From positions 1 to 61,917 of the forward strand of contig JACCWM010000007.1 in NCBI GenBank assembly GCA_013697635.1: DNA of 61,917 nt. Reading direction: 5' to 3'. Positions 37,569 through 47,141 of the stretch are shown here, piece after piece. The stretch's first letter is position 1; each line of letters begins with the position of its first letter. The position numbers were made by a program, and so were the translations under genes. The notes beneath the pieces are model-generated. The model did no database searches. It worked only from the letters and a program-made list of their open reading frames with translations, and was not told where the DNA came from. Source of the stretch: Lujinxingiaceae bacterium. GTDB taxonomy: Bacteria > Myxococcota_A > Bradymonadia > Bradymonadales > Bradymonadaceae.

Positions 37569-38620
37569 AAGGTCAGGTTGACGCCGAGTGACTCGGTCTG
37601 GGCGGCCAGGCTGGGGTAGAGCGAGTCGTTGCCAAAGGCGTAGGAGCTGAACAGGTAGCGCGCGCTCACGGCGATGTCGCCAAAGCGAAGGTCGGCGCCC
37701 AGGCCAAGGCGCAGCGCGCCGCCAAGCGCGCTCTCTTGCATGATGCCGTCTTGGAAGAGGTAGCCGCCAAGGCCGGCCAGGATGTAGGGCTCAAAAATCC
37801 AGAGCGAAGGTTGCAACTTGACGTCGACGCTGACGCCCATGATCGAGAGGTCCGTGCCGCCGTTGGCCGTATCGAAGGTGTAGCCACCGCCGTTGAAACC
37901 CAGCTCAGCGCCCCACAGCTTGCCCTTGCCGCCCAGGCCCAGGTTGAAGTGGGCGCCCGGCAGCGCCAGGTCGGTGATCTGTCCGGCGGCAAAGCCGCCC
38001 AGGCCCAGGCCCAGGGTCAAGTAACCGTCGATGGTGCTGCGCGCAGGCTGCGCCCGGGTCGCGACGTGGCTGCTCGAGTGGTCGTCGTCATAGTGGTGGT
38101 GGTGATGGTGTGTCGTGCTGCTGTGGCGCGTGTGCACCGTGCTGCGCTGGGTCCTGGTGGTGCGGGTAGTGCGCGTCGTCGGTTGTTGGGTTGGGCGCAC
38201 ACGGCCCGTTGTGCGGGCATTGCCCTGGGGCTGGGGCTGGCGCGAGGTCGAGCGTGTCGGGGCGGGCTGTGTGGTGGCGTTGGTGGGGCGGGTGCGCCCG
38301 GTGGCGGTCGCATTGCCCTGGGGTCGGGCCTGGGGTTGGGCCTGGGGTTGAGCCTGCTGCACAGGCGCACTGCTGCTCTGGGTGGCGCTCTGTTGGCCGC
38401 TCGGAGCGTTGGTGGTGTTGGGACGCACGTTCTTTTTCTTGTCGTCGTCCTCTTCCTTCTTGGCCTGCATCTTGTGAACGCGTTTGCCCGACGTCCTGGA
38501 CTGTCCCAGCGTGCTGCCGGGGCGAGCGTCGGCTTCGGCGATCGAGGTGGCTTGCACGGTGCCAACGCTGAGCGCCAGGGCGATTGCGAAGGTCAGCAGG
38601 TTGGGGATGCGGGTGTTCAT
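37559..38620 (-). CDS. Outer-membrane barrel protein with low-complexity N-terminal region
   Basis: 353 residues. Signal peptide to about residue 24 (VQA/TS). Residues of about 45-190 are low complexity: KKEEDDDKKK, Gln/Pro/Ala tracts (QAQPQAQPQARPQ), Thr/Arg tracts (TTRTTRTTRT) and a natural run of six histidines followed by YDDDH. Residues 195-353 form a regular small barrel (YLTLGLGLGGFAAG, FNLGLGGKGKLWGAELGFNGGGYTF, SLGVNLTFYF with terminal Phe), like OmpA/OmpW-sized barrels. The His/Asp patch could bind metal. No family recognised. Confidence 0.7.
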   Translation of the reverse strand: MNTRIPNLLTFAIALALSVGTVQATSIAEADARPGSTLGQSRTSGKRVHKMQAKKEEDDDKKKNVRPNTTNAPSGQQSATQSSSAPVQQAQPQAQPQARPQGNATATGRTRPTNATTQPAPTRSTSRQPQPQGNARTTGRVRPTQQPTTRTTRTTRTQRSTVHTRHSSTTHHHHHHYDDDHSSSHVATRAQPARSTIDGYLTLGLGLGGFAAGQITDLALPGAHFNLGLGGKGKLWGAELGFNGGGYTFDTANGGTDLSIMGVSVDVKLQPSLWIFEPYILAGLGGYLFQDGIMQESALGGALRLGLGADLRFGDIAVSARYLFSSYAFGNDSLYPSLAAQTESLGVNLTFYF

Positions 38621-39158
38621 GGCCTTCTCCGGTTTGGTGCAAATTCAGCTCAATCAGGTGTGGGTCATCGCGTCATCACCACCTCAGACCTGAGCTGGTC
38701 GCGCTTTATTCAAAAAATGATCGCGAGCAGCGATCTGTGACCAACCCTGGACCGTGTCCCCGAAGGGAAAAAACTGGCGAAAACCAGTGGAGCAGAGTTG
38801 CACCAGGTGGAGCACGACTTATCCAGTGTAACAGCGGTGATCGACGACGTAAACGCCACGGATTGCATGGAGTTTGGCTCGAATGCGCCTGCTTTGGGTC
38901 AAAGGCGCGCGCTGGTTTCGATCTTGCATAGACCCGTTGCGGCCGTTCGTCAGTACGGTGCCCCAAGGCCTGAGATACGAAAATGTTGTGTGTATCGACT
39001 TCCCGTTAAACAATGCAGAAGCGGCTCAACGCCTGGTAGTCGTCTTGACGGATATGTCGTCGTATGCCATACGACCGCAGTTTTATTGTTATTGTGTGGC
39101 GCTGGAAAGTCGTTGGGAGCCCAACTGGATGGGCTCACCGGCGAAAATTGAGGGATGT
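38621..39158. other. 538-bp intergenic region with a 17-bp palindrome
   Basis: No convincing gene: the plus-strand open frame running through it is an extension of the downstream aminotransferase frame with atypical composition. At 39059-39075 lies a perfect 8-bp inverted repeat with one central base, GTCGTATGCCATACGAC, 84 bases before the aminotransferase start, and TTGACG at 39045-39050 could be a -35 element just upstream. The palindrome is a candidate operator. Confidence 0.45.
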
Positions 39159-40334
39159 ATGTCAACTGCCAATTATAATCTGTGCTACATGGATCCACCG
39201 CAGGGCGACGCGATCACGCGCCAGCCCAGCCTGTGGTCGGTTCCAACCCCTGCTCCCATCCAAGTCTCAGCGTCGATCCAGGCGCTGACCCCGTATGAAG
39301 CGGTGAGCAGCCAGGCCGTCATCGAGGCGCGCCCAGATCATAAGACCTCTTTTAAATTGGATTGGAACGAGTCGACGATCGCGCCCAGCCCGCGCGTCAA
39401 CGAGGCGATCGCGCGTGCTTTGACCGATGGTCGCGGCCTGAACTGGTATCCGCGCCTTGGCAGCTCGGAGCTCGTCGAGGCGCTCGTTGGCTACACCGGG
39501 GTCATCGCGGACTGCATCTTGACGACCAACGGCAGCGACGACGCCCTCAACCTGATCTGCACGAGCTTCTTGGACCGTGGCGATGACGTGGTCATCCCGG
39601 TGCCGACCTACAACCACTTCATGGTGTTCGCTCAGAGCCGCGGCGCGGTGATTCGCACCACGCAGGGCACGGATCCCTTTGAGAACAACCTCGACGGTAT
39701 CCGCTCCACGCTTCGCCCGACGACGCGTCTGCTCTATCTGGTCAGCCCGAACAATCCCACCGGGGTGGTTTATCGCGCCGCCGAGATCGAGGCGCTTTGC
39801 CAGGAGTTTCCCCAGACGTTGATCGTGCTCGACGAGGCTTATTTCGAGTTTGCTCAGGAGACCGGCATCGATCTGGTCGAGCGCTACGGCAACTTGATCG
39901 TGACGCGCACCTTCTCCAAGGCCTTTGGCCTGGCCGGCCTGCGCGTGGGTTATTTGGCCGCCCACCCCGAGATCGTGGCCGGGCTTCGCCGCCTCTACAA
40001 TCCCAAGAGCGTCAACACGCTGGGACAAATTGGCGCCGTGGCAGCCCTTGGAGACCTCGACTATCTCAACGATTATCTGAGCGAAGTGACGCAGGCCAAA
40101 GAGATCTTGCGCCGCTATTTCGAGCACCGCGAGGTCGAGGCCCACATCACGCCAGCAAACTTCGTGGTCGTTCGCGTGGCCAACGTCGCCGACACCCTGG
40201 CCACACTCGAGAGCCGCGGCGTGCACGTGCGCGATCGCTCCGGATACCCCGGGCTGGAAGGCTGTCTGCGCATGACCGTGGGCACGGTCGAGCAGACCCT
40301 GCGCCTGATCGAGCGGCTGCAGTCGGTTTTCTAA
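39159..40334 (+). CDS. Histidinol-phosphate aminotransferase family (fold type I PLP enzyme)
   Basis: 391 residues from the ATG at 39159, preceded by GAGGG; an ATG at 39189 is the next alternative. Class I/II aminotransferase of HisC type: LDWNESTIAPSPRVNEAI, YPRLGSSELVEAL, TTNGSDDALNLIC, PTYNHF, LVSPNNPTG, LDEAYFEF (PLP-binding Asp and Tyr), the Schiff-base Lys in TFSKAFGLAGLRVGY, and a C-terminal RVANVADTLATLESRGVHVRDRSGYPGLEGCLRMTVG typical of HisC. No other his genes are nearby, so it may serve histidine, phenylalanine/tyrosine or another amino-phosphonate pathway. Confidence 0.85.
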   Translation: MSTANYNLCYMDPPQGDAITRQPSLWSVPTPAPIQVSASIQALTPYEAVSSQAVIEARPDHKTSFKLDWNESTIAPSPRVNEAIARALTDGRGLNWYPRLGSSELVEALVGYTGVIADCILTTNGSDDALNLICTSFLDRGDDVVIPVPTYNHFMVFAQSRGAVIRTTQGTDPFENNLDGIRSTLRPTTRLLYLVSPNNPTGVVYRAAEIEALCQEFPQTLIVLDEAYFEFAQETGIDLVERYGNLIVTRTFSKAFGLAGLRVGYLAAHPEIVAGLRRLYNPKSVNTLGQIGAVAALGDLDYLNDYLSEVTQAKEILRRYFEHREVEAHITPANFVVVRVANVADTLATLESRGVHVRDRSGYPGLEGCLRMTVGTVEQTLRLIERLQSVF

Positions 40335-40365
40335 AGCCTATTTTTATTTCCCCATCCCCCATCGA

Positions 40366-42972
40366 TCAGATCAGCTTCTCGGAGAGCGTGGTGGCGCGGG
40401 GTTTGACGATCGAGACGAGCATGGTGTCGAGGTCGAAATAGGTGTCGACGAGCTGCTGGATGTCGTCAGGGGTGACCGATGCGATGTAATCGCCGTATTT
40501 GAGGGTGCGCTTGTAGCCAAGGCCGTAGAGCTCGTCGAGGCCGAAGGTCATGGCGCGCGAAGAGTTCTTCTGCAGGCCGATGTCGTGGTTGCCGATCAGG
40601 TAGCGCTTGGCGCGCTCGATCTCGTCGGTGGTGACGGCAGTCTCGTGGAGCTTTCGCACCTCGAGGATCATGGCGGCCAGAGCCTGCTCGATCTTTTCGG
40701 GGCTGGTGCCGATGTTGAGCGTGAAGGCGCTGGTGTCGAGGCCGGGGATCATGTCGGCATAGACACTGTAGGCCAGGCTCTGGCGGTCGCGCAGCTCGAA
40801 GAAGAGCCGGCCGCCCTGGCCGGAGAGCACGGCGTAGAGCACCTCGAGGGCGTAGTTCTGGCTTGATTTGAGCGGGGGGGCGGCAAAGCCGACGGTGACG
40901 TGGGCTTGCTGCTTTTCGAGATCGCTGACGACAAGCTCGGCCTTGGTGCGCGCGGGCGGATCGGCCAGGCGCAGCTCAGCGGCCTGGGTGCCCTCGGGGC
41001 GAACGAAATAGCGCTCGACGCGCTCGACGACCTCGCTCGTGGTGACGTCGCCCACGGCGACGAGCACGAGATCGCGCGGGTGGATCGTGCGGGCCAGGGC
41101 CTGGCGAGCGTCTTCGGGGCGAAGGGCGGCCAGGGTGGCCTCGGTGCCAAGGGTAGGCATGCCGTAGGGGTGCGGGGAGAAGAAGGCCTTGCAGAACTGC
41201 TCGTGGTTGACCGCGCCAAGCTGGTCCTGGCGGCTCTTGATGCTCTGGAGCTGCAGCTTGCGCTCGCGCACGAACTCGTCGTCGGGGATCGTGGCGTTGA
41301 GCAGGCAATCGGCAAACAAGTCGAAGGAGGCGTCAAAGGAGCGCGACAGGCCGGTGAGCGCAAGCCCCAGCGAATTGCGCCCCGAGATGCCACCAAGGCT
41401 CGTGGCCATCGACTCGCCCTCGCGCGCGATCTCGACGGCGGTGCGCCGGTGGGTGCCGGCCGTGAGCAGGCTGCCGAGCATGCGGGTGATGCCGTTGTTT
41501 TCGGGGTTTTCGACGCGAAGCCCGCCCAGCGCCAGGGCGCGAAGGGCAAAGGTCGCCACGCTGCGCGCCTCTTGCACGATAAGCGTTGGGCCGTCGGGCA
41601 GCTCGACGCGAGCAAAGCCCTCGGCGTCAGGGCGAATGGCGCCGGCGTCGATCGCCTCGGCCGCGATCAGCTCAAAGGCTGCTCGCGTCTGGGCCTCGAG
41701 GGCGTTTTCGGCCAGGGCCGGGCCTTTGTCCGGGTGGAGCACGATCAGCGTGGCGTTATCGGGCGTCAGATACTTGCGGGCGACCTCCTGGATCTGGCGC
41801 GCGCTGACCTTGGCGAGCGCCTCGTAGTATTTGGTCTCGAAGAGCGGATCGCCTGTGACCATCTGGTAGTGGCCAAGCTTCATCGCCAGGCCCTCGATCG
41901 TCTGCTTGCCGTAGATCGCCTGGCTCTCCAGGATCGTGCGCGCGCGCTGCAGGTCGACCTCGCTTGGGCGCATTTCGCGAAAGCGGAAGGTCTCCTCGAG
42001 CACCTGGCGCACGACGTCTTCGTGGTTGTGGGCGCCGTCCTCGGGCAGCTGGTAGTCGGCCGAGACCATGAAGAGGCCGGCGTCTTTGGGCGAGTAGGCG
42101 ACCGAGTAGATGTCGGTGACGAGCTCGCGGTCGCGCTGAATCGTCTGGTAGAGGTGCGAAGCCTCGCCAAAGCCCATCACGGCGCTGAGCAGATCGAGCG
42201 CGGCGATGTCCTCGTGCATGGCGTCGGGGATGTGAAAGCCCACGCGAAAATGGGTCTGCTGGATGTCGCGCCCCTCGCTCCAGGCGCGAAGCGCGCCCTG
42301 AGGCGGCTCGCTCTCTCGGCGAGCGCTGGTGTAGGCCGCGCCCTCGAAATCGCCAAAGTACTGGTCGATCTTCTGGCGCGCCTCGGCCAGATCGAAGTCG
42401 CCCACGAGCACCACGGCCATGTTCGCCGGCACGTAGTGTTTCTTGTAGAAATTGAAGACGTCGTCGCGTCCAAAGGAGGCGACCGACTCGGAGGTGCCGA
42501 TCACGGGCAGCCGGTAGGGGTGCTTGTCGTAGGCGGTCTGAAAGAGCTTGAGGCTTGCCACGCGCCCGGGGCTGTCCTCGCTGCGCTTGATCTCCTCCTG
42601 GATCACCTCGAGCTCGCGGCCGAGCTCCTCGGCGTCAAACGACGAGCGCCGGATCGCATCGGAGAGGATGTCGAGGCCGGCATCAAAGAAGCGGCTGCTC
42701 ATCACGACGTAGTAGCAGGTCTGATCAAAGGAGGTAAACGCGTTGATGTGCCCACCGGCGGCCTCCACGTCGCGCGCCAGCTCGCCGACGCCGCGCCGCT
42801 CCGTGCCCTTGAAGAGCATGTGCTCGTGCACGTGGGCCAGGCCGGCCTCAAAGGGCTCCTCGTCCGCGCTGCCCACGCCCACCCAGACGTTGCAAGCGAC
42901 AACGGGCGCGGTCGAGGAAGGGTGCAAGAGGACGGTCAGGCCGTTGTCGAGTTGGTATCGGGTCAATTCCAC
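40366..42972 (-). CDS. M16-family zinc metallopeptidase (two tandem M16 units)
   Basis: 868 residues. Inverted zinc motif HxxEH at H47, E50, H51 (HVHEHMLFKG) with the third ligand in EVIQEEIKR (E126 or E127). The second half (from about residue 440) repeats the fold without the zinc motif (RVELPDGPTLIVQEARSVATFALRALALGG; HVTVGFAAPPLKSSQNYALEVLYAVLSGQGGRLFFELRDRQSLAYSVYA, with the R/Y substrate-binding pattern), giving an active plus inactive pair in one chain. No signal peptide is obvious, so cytoplasmic or non-classical location. Divergent from the orphan at 43137. Confidence 0.9.
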   Translation of the reverse strand: MELTRYQLDNGLTVLLHPSSTAPVVACNVWVGVGSADEEPFEAGLAHVHEHMLFKGTERRGVGELARDVEAAGGHINAFTSFDQTCYYVVMSSRFFDAGLDILSDAIRRSSFDAEELGRELEVIQEEIKRSEDSPGRVASLKLFQTAYDKHPYRLPVIGTSESVASFGRDDVFNFYKKHYVPANMAVVLVGDFDLAEARQKIDQYFGDFEGAAYTSARRESEPPQGALRAWSEGRDIQQTHFRVGFHIPDAMHEDIAALDLLSAVMGFGEASHLYQTIQRDRELVTDIYSVAYSPKDAGLFMVSADYQLPEDGAHNHEDVVRQVLEETFRFREMRPSEVDLQRARTILESQAIYGKQTIEGLAMKLGHYQMVTGDPLFETKYYEALAKVSARQIQEVARKYLTPDNATLIVLHPDKGPALAENALEAQTRAAFELIAAEAIDAGAIRPDAEGFARVELPDGPTLIVQEARSVATFALRALALGGLRVENPENNGITRMLGSLLTAGTHRRTAVEIAREGESMATSLGGISGRNSLGLALTGLSRSFDASFDLFADCLLNATIPDDEFVRERKLQLQSIKSRQDQLGAVNHEQFCKAFFSPHPYGMPTLGTEATLAALRPEDARQALARTIHPRDLVLVAVGDVTTSEVVERVERYFVRPEGTQAAELRLADPPARTKAELVVSDLEKQQAHVTVGFAAPPLKSSQNYALEVLYAVLSGQGGRLFFELRDRQSLAYSVYADMIPGLDTSAFTLNIGTSPEKIEQALAAMILEVRKLHETAVTTDEIERAKRYLIGNHDIGLQKNSSRAMTFGLDELYGLGYKRTLKYGDYIASVTPDDIQQLVDTYFDLDTMLVSIVKPRATTLSEKLI

Positions 42973-43136
42973 GTGTACTCTCCAGAGTCATTCGGATCAG
43001 ATAAGGATTTTCGAGGTCGGCGACTGTGCAAGTTCTAAACACCCGTGCACCTCTTGGCAATGGTGTTCGAAGTGATTAGCTTGGCCGCTCGCTCGTGCAA
43101 AAGCATCGCAGCCCACCGTTTGCCCGGATAAAGAAC

Positions 43137-43886
43137 ATGGAGATCGCGGCAATACATTTCCCGCCAACGCCCGACGACACCCAGTGCGCGCGTCTGATCG
43201 AGCTCTTTGGCCGCGTCGCCGACCTGCTCGCGGCCAGCGACGTGCAGGGCGTGGCGACGACTTCGCTGCTCATGGGCATGCTCTGCGCGCCCGGCGAGCC
43301 AACCGGCGTGCTGTTTACGAACACCGATGCCCGCGCTCAGGTTGTGGCTCGCCAGGCCGACATTCTGGCGCCGCTTGGCTACACCTCGCTTCTTTTCTGC
43401 GCGGCCGACGAGCTCGGCGTCGGCGAGCATCTGCAGCCCGAAGATCTGGGCCAGCTCGGCGGCTGGGGCGTGCTGGTGGGAAGCGTCGGGCTAAGCGGCA
43501 AGCCGCTGATTGGCATGCGTGTCGATGCGCTACGCCGCGAGCTCACCGAGAGCCGCGCCCTGTTGAGCGCGGCCTGTGGCTATCCGGTGATGGCGCTGTG
43601 TCCGCGCGCCGATGAGCGAGGCCACAGCGTGGACGGCCTGGTGCTGAGCGAGGCGCGCCGGGCGGGCTATACGTTGGTTTTCCAGGAGGGCGCGCAGGTG
43701 ATCGACGCGCGGTTTTTCGAGGCCGGCGCAGCGGCTGTGGCGCTGCCGCAGCGCACCTTGATGGTCGATGACCATCCGTTCGAGGTGCGCAAGTGGGTGC
43801 TTGGCGAGGGGATTGCCAGGAAGGTGGCCGCGGCGCGGTATTATGCCGAGGGGCCGATGCGCTTGTTGCGGATGCTGCGCACTTAG
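43137..43886 (+). CDS. Unknown protein with polysaccharide-deacetylase-like C-terminal part
   Basis: 249 residues from the ATG at 43137; the open frame starts 14 codons earlier, but there is no better signal there. No export signal. The C-terminal half (RRELTESRALLSAACGYPVMALCPRADERGHSVDGLVLSEARRAGYTLVFQEG) resembles the late part of NodB-type deacetylases, where a similar 'LE..TG.PV..FAYP.G' segment is followed by a 'agGY..a' motif, but the metal-binding Asp and His residues of that family are not evident. It may therefore be a catalytically dead relative. Last core gene before the accessory island. Confidence 0.5.
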   Translation: MEIAAIHFPPTPDDTQCARLIELFGRVADLLAASDVQGVATTSLLMGMLCAPGEPTGVLFTNTDARAQVVARQADILAPLGYTSLLFCAADELGVGEHLQPEDLGQLGGWGVLVGSVGLSGKPLIGMRVDALRRELTESRALLSAACGYPVMALCPRADERGHSVDGLVLSEARRAGYTLVFQEGAQVIDARFFEAGAAAVALPQRTLMVDDHPFEVRKWVLGEGIARKVAAARYYAEGPMRLLRMLRT

Positions 43887-43916
43887 GACCTTGACTCCCC
43901 ACGCGGCCGATCCCTG

Positions 43917-43937
43917 TGCGCATCTCTCGGGCGGTTT
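43917..43937 (-). repeat. Dispersed repeat, left island copy
   Basis: Reverse complement reads AAACCGCCCGAGAGA plus six further bases, matching 20 of 21 bases of the sequence at 57001-57021 and 57807-57827. Orientation is opposite to those copies. It sits 31 bases after the last gene left of the accessory island. Confidence 0.75.
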
Positions 43938-44034
43938 CTTTTTAAGATCTAAGAACCCTTCGAGCAGTACACCACCGAAAACGAAGGCGACGCCCGCTAA
44001 TTTTTTCACATCGCCCCATTGCCCCACACCCAGG

Positions 44035-44104
44035 TCCGCCAGGGCTTGCCCTGGTCAGCGGACCCACGTCCTTGCACGAGCCTCGGGCCTTGTCGCCCCG
44101 GGTG
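44035..44104 (-). repeat. 70-bp multi-hairpin repeat, inverted copy left of the PLD-helicase gene
   Basis: By eye 64 of 70 bases match the reverse complement of the repeats at 47011-47080 and 47142-47211. It contains the self-complementary CCAGGGCTTGCCCTGG and a second hairpin around GGGCCTTGTCGCCCC. It lies 49 bases beyond the stop codon of the helicase gene. Confidence 0.88.
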
Positions 44105-44152
44105 GGCGTCGAATGCGTCCGCCTGGCCGGTGATGGCTGGCCTGACATAGCC

Positions 44153-46921
44153 CTACGTCAACGATTCCATGACCGCATCCGGAACCGAAAACTGCAGACC
44201 AAACGTCACGTTCATCGGCCCGCTCCCTTGCACAGCGATGACCCTCACCGGCCCAAGATAAGTCGGCGAAGCGTGCGAGCGTGGCTGCACGAATAGCCGC
44301 AAGGTCTTTTGGGATTGCTCATGATCCAAGATCATCCGCCCGCCTACATTATCTTGGCGTTGATTGTTCTGGCTCTGCCAGTGAAATCGGTCCGCGCCCT
44401 CAAAACGGTTGGCATATTGAAACTCCGTCTTCGCCCCGCTGGTGTCGATCTTGGTGATCAAGACGATCTCGTCAGGACACGGCGCCTCCGCCCTGAACTT
44501 GATCACGCCGATATTGTGCAGGGCCGGATCGTACTGCAGCCCGAAGTGATTGATGATCTCCGGCCGCTCGTAAGCGCGATGGAGCACCAGCGCCGATGGC
44601 GAACGCAGCGTGCCACCGTGCCGCGTCCGGTAGTTTCGCTCGAGATGATACTGGATGCGCCGCTCCACCTGCATGCACAGCACATCCCCTGACGGGAAGG
44701 CCGCATAAATCTCCGCCCGCAGCGTCCCCCCCACCACCAAGCGCCCCAGCTTCTTACCCAAAGTTTGCCAAACCTTGGTGCTCTCCAACGGTGCGTACTC
44801 GACCATCCAACGCGGAAAACGCCTAAAGAACTGCTCATACCCCTCGTTGACGTCCTCCGGCGAGCGACATAGCGCCCAAAGCAGCGCATAGGCGTACACC
44901 CGCGACTGCTGCCAATCGCGCTCGCAGGCCATCAACAAGTCGTGGGCCGCAGAGCCTGCATCGATCCGCTGCTCCCAATCCTGAGCGTCGCCCATCGCCA
45001 CCCGACAATCCAACCACGAACCGAACGCCGCCCGAAAGTCCCCCAGCTCCGGCACATCCGCTCGCCCCAAAAGGTCGACCGGAAACGGAGGCCCAATCTC
45101 CGAGCGCAGCACCCGATAGGACTCCGCGCACCACTCCTTCTTCTTTCGTCCCTGGGCCCGAACCTTGACCAAGATCTCGCGCGTCAAGTCGTCGAGCATG
45201 ACCTCACAATGCTTGGGCGGCGTGAAATCCAGATCCTGAACGGTCGATGGTCCCGGCGGCGCGTTCTGGTCCATCAGCGTCGCCACCGTCAACCAGGCGT
45301 TTCGATGATGCCCCACGAAGTCGAGCACCGTCAGCACTTCGCAATCCGGGCTCAACCGCAAGCCGCGGCCAAGCTGTTGGATAAAGATCGTGGCCGATTC
45401 CGTCGGCCGCAAAAACAGCAGCGAGTTGATACCCGGAATGTCCACGCCTTCGTTGAGCAGGTCGGCCACAAAAAGCCACTCCAGTGGATCGTTTGGGTCT
45501 TGCAGCGCCTCGTAAACCTCGATTCGACACGCGAGCGAATCCTCACCCGTGAGCGCCCGCGCGCAAAAACCACGGCGCACCAAAACATCCGCCATGAACC
45601 GCGCGTGCCGACGCCCCGCACAAAAACCCACCGTCGCACGCCGCCGCCCATCAAACCCTTTTTCCAGCGCATGCTCCAACACATGGTCGACCCGTGCCTC
45701 CAGCATCAGCGCGTTTTCTACCTTGTTGATATCGAGCTTCGCGCTGCGCCAGAACGACGCCCCATAGTCGACCGTCGTGTCCGCGATCCCGAAATAATGA
45801 AACGGCACGAGCCACGACCGATTGATCGCCTCGATCAGCCGAATCTCGTACGCGATATTGAAATCACACAGCGCCAGTACATCGTGCCCGTCCTGTCGCT
45901 CCGGCGTCGCCGTCAGACCGAGCAGAAAACGTGGCTGAAGCTGGTCCAACAATCGCCGATAGCTCGGAGCGGCAGCGTGGTGGAACTCATCGACGATCAC
46001 GTAGTCGAATCGCCGCTCCAACAGCTTCGAGTCGACGGCCGATTGCACCGTCGCGAACACCAAGTCAGCGCTGACCTCTCGGCTGTCACCATAGACAAGT
46101 CTTGTCTTCGCACCGAGCCCGTACACCTTGCGAAAAGTCTCTCGCGCCTGCGTCAAATGCTCGAGCCGATGAGACAAGAATAGCACCGTTTTTGCCCCGG
46201 CCGCCCGCGCATCAAACGCCGCCAAAAAGGTCTTTCCCACGCCCGGCGCCGCAATCACCACCGCCTTGGATTCCCCAACGTTTCGCAGTCTCTCCAGTTG
46301 ACCCAGCGCTTCGATCTGCGCCGGATTCGGCGTCGCGACCCTCGCCACCCCAGCAGGCAACCTGGGAACGTCCATGGCCCCAGGAAACGCGAAGTACGCC
46401 TCCAACAGAGCCTGCGCATAGGCATCGGTCAGCGCCTCGTCCAACCGGAACACATCAGGCCGCTCCCACATCGCCTCAAACGCCGCCAGCGTTTGTTGAA
46501 CCGCCTGCGGATCGCGCTGCAAAAGGTTGGCCTCGATATTCGTCGTCAGCCCCCCCTTCGACAAGTTGGAAGACCCCACCCAACACTCCATCGTGTCCCC
46601 ACTGAACACGAAGAACTTCGGATGAAACCCGACCTGCTGAAACCCCACTTGCCGCGCCACATGAACCCGAACCGCCACCCCCTCCAACGTCGCCAACACC
46701 CGCAACGCCGCCGGCTGCGTAATCCCCATATACGTCGACGTCAAAATCCGCGCCCTACCCCCCCGCGCCACCAACGCCTTGAGGTCGTCCACCAGCAACT
46801 GCAACCCACTAAACCGCACAAACGACACCGACAACGCCACCTCGTCAGCGCGCCGCAATCCCGACCGCACCACATCCAGCATCCGGGCCTGACCAGCCAT
46901 GTTTGTTACGAGCAGATTCAT
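44153..46921 (-). CDS. PLD nuclease - SF2 helicase fusion (DUF3427-type)
   Basis: 922 residues. N-terminal phospholipase-D-like nuclease domain with H100-x-K102 and GSSN at 116-119 (HKD-type half site). SF2 helicase follows: Walker A APGVGKT ending at T231, DEFH box at 311-314, TATP at 337-340, FVADLLNEGVDIP and motif VI QQLGRGLR. The last 300 residues match the DUF3427 type (C-terminal restriction/modification-associated region: FPSGDVLCMQVERRIQYH, SPSALVLHRAYERPEIINHFGLQYDP, FQYANRF). Such fusions are known as components of restriction-like or phage-defence loci; here it is a stand-alone gene bracketed by inverted repeats, next to the SMC operon. A DNA-targeting defence role is inferred. 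Confidence 0.85.
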   Translation of the reverse strand: MNLLVTNMAGQARMLDVVRSGLRRADEVALSVSFVRFSGLQLLVDDLKALVARGGRARILTSTYMGITQPAALRVLATLEGVAVRVHVARQVGFQQVGFHPKFFVFSGDTMECWVGSSNLSKGGLTTNIEANLLQRDPQAVQQTLAAFEAMWERPDVFRLDEALTDAYAQALLEAYFAFPGAMDVPRLPAGVARVATPNPAQIEALGQLERLRNVGESKAVVIAAPGVGKTFLAAFDARAAGAKTVLFLSHRLEHLTQARETFRKVYGLGAKTRLVYGDSREVSADLVFATVQSAVDSKLLERRFDYVIVDEFHHAAAPSYRRLLDQLQPRFLLGLTATPERQDGHDVLALCDFNIAYEIRLIEAINRSWLVPFHYFGIADTTVDYGASFWRSAKLDINKVENALMLEARVDHVLEHALEKGFDGRRRATVGFCAGRRHARFMADVLVRRGFCARALTGEDSLACRIEVYEALQDPNDPLEWLFVADLLNEGVDIPGINSLLFLRPTESATIFIQQLGRGLRLSPDCEVLTVLDFVGHHRNAWLTVATLMDQNAPPGPSTVQDLDFTPPKHCEVMLDDLTREILVKVRAQGRKKKEWCAESYRVLRSEIGPPFPVDLLGRADVPELGDFRAAFGSWLDCRVAMGDAQDWEQRIDAGSAAHDLLMACERDWQQSRVYAYALLWALCRSPEDVNEGYEQFFRRFPRWMVEYAPLESTKVWQTLGKKLGRLVVGGTLRAEIYAAFPSGDVLCMQVERRIQYHLERNYRTRHGGTLRSPSALVLHRAYERPEIINHFGLQYDPALHNIGVIKFRAEAPCPDEIVLITKIDTSGAKTEFQYANRFEGADRFHWQSQNNQRQDNVGGRMILDHEQSQKTLRLFVQPRSHASPTYLGPVRVIAVQGSGPMNVTFGLQFSVPDAVMESLT

Positions 46922-47010
46922 AACGCCAGCCTGCCAGGCGGCCGATGGATTGGCAATGTGGGGTTTGTTTTTGGGAGGTCGGGTGCTTGAGGTGTTGATG
47001 CACGCACACC

Positions 47011-47080
47011 CACCCGGGGCGACAAGGCCCCGGGCTCGTGCAAGGACCTGGGTCCGCTTTTCAGGGCAAGCCCTGGCGGA
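47011..47080 (+). repeat. 70-bp multi-hairpin repeat, first right copy
   Basis: Identical to 47142-47211 and inverted relative to 44035-44104. It carries three self-complementary parts: CCCGGGGCGACAAGGCCCCG, GGACCTGGGTCC and CAGGGCAAGCCCTG. It lies in the 399-bp gap 46922-47320, which has no gene. Confidence 0.92.
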
Positions 47081-47141
47081 CTTGCGTCGAGCTTGCCGGA
47101 CACTCGGGGCGACAAGGTCGACGGCGCACGCAATCGACGTG

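Noticed and set aside
38874-39158. N-terminal extension of the aminotransferase
   Set aside because: The 95 extra residues are unlike any aminotransferase and the ATG at 39159 has a good GAGGG site; the family start fits the shorter form.
40900-43038. 712-codon open frame on the plus strand opposite the M16 peptidase
   Set aside because: Shadow of a gene with clear HxxEH motif on the other strand.
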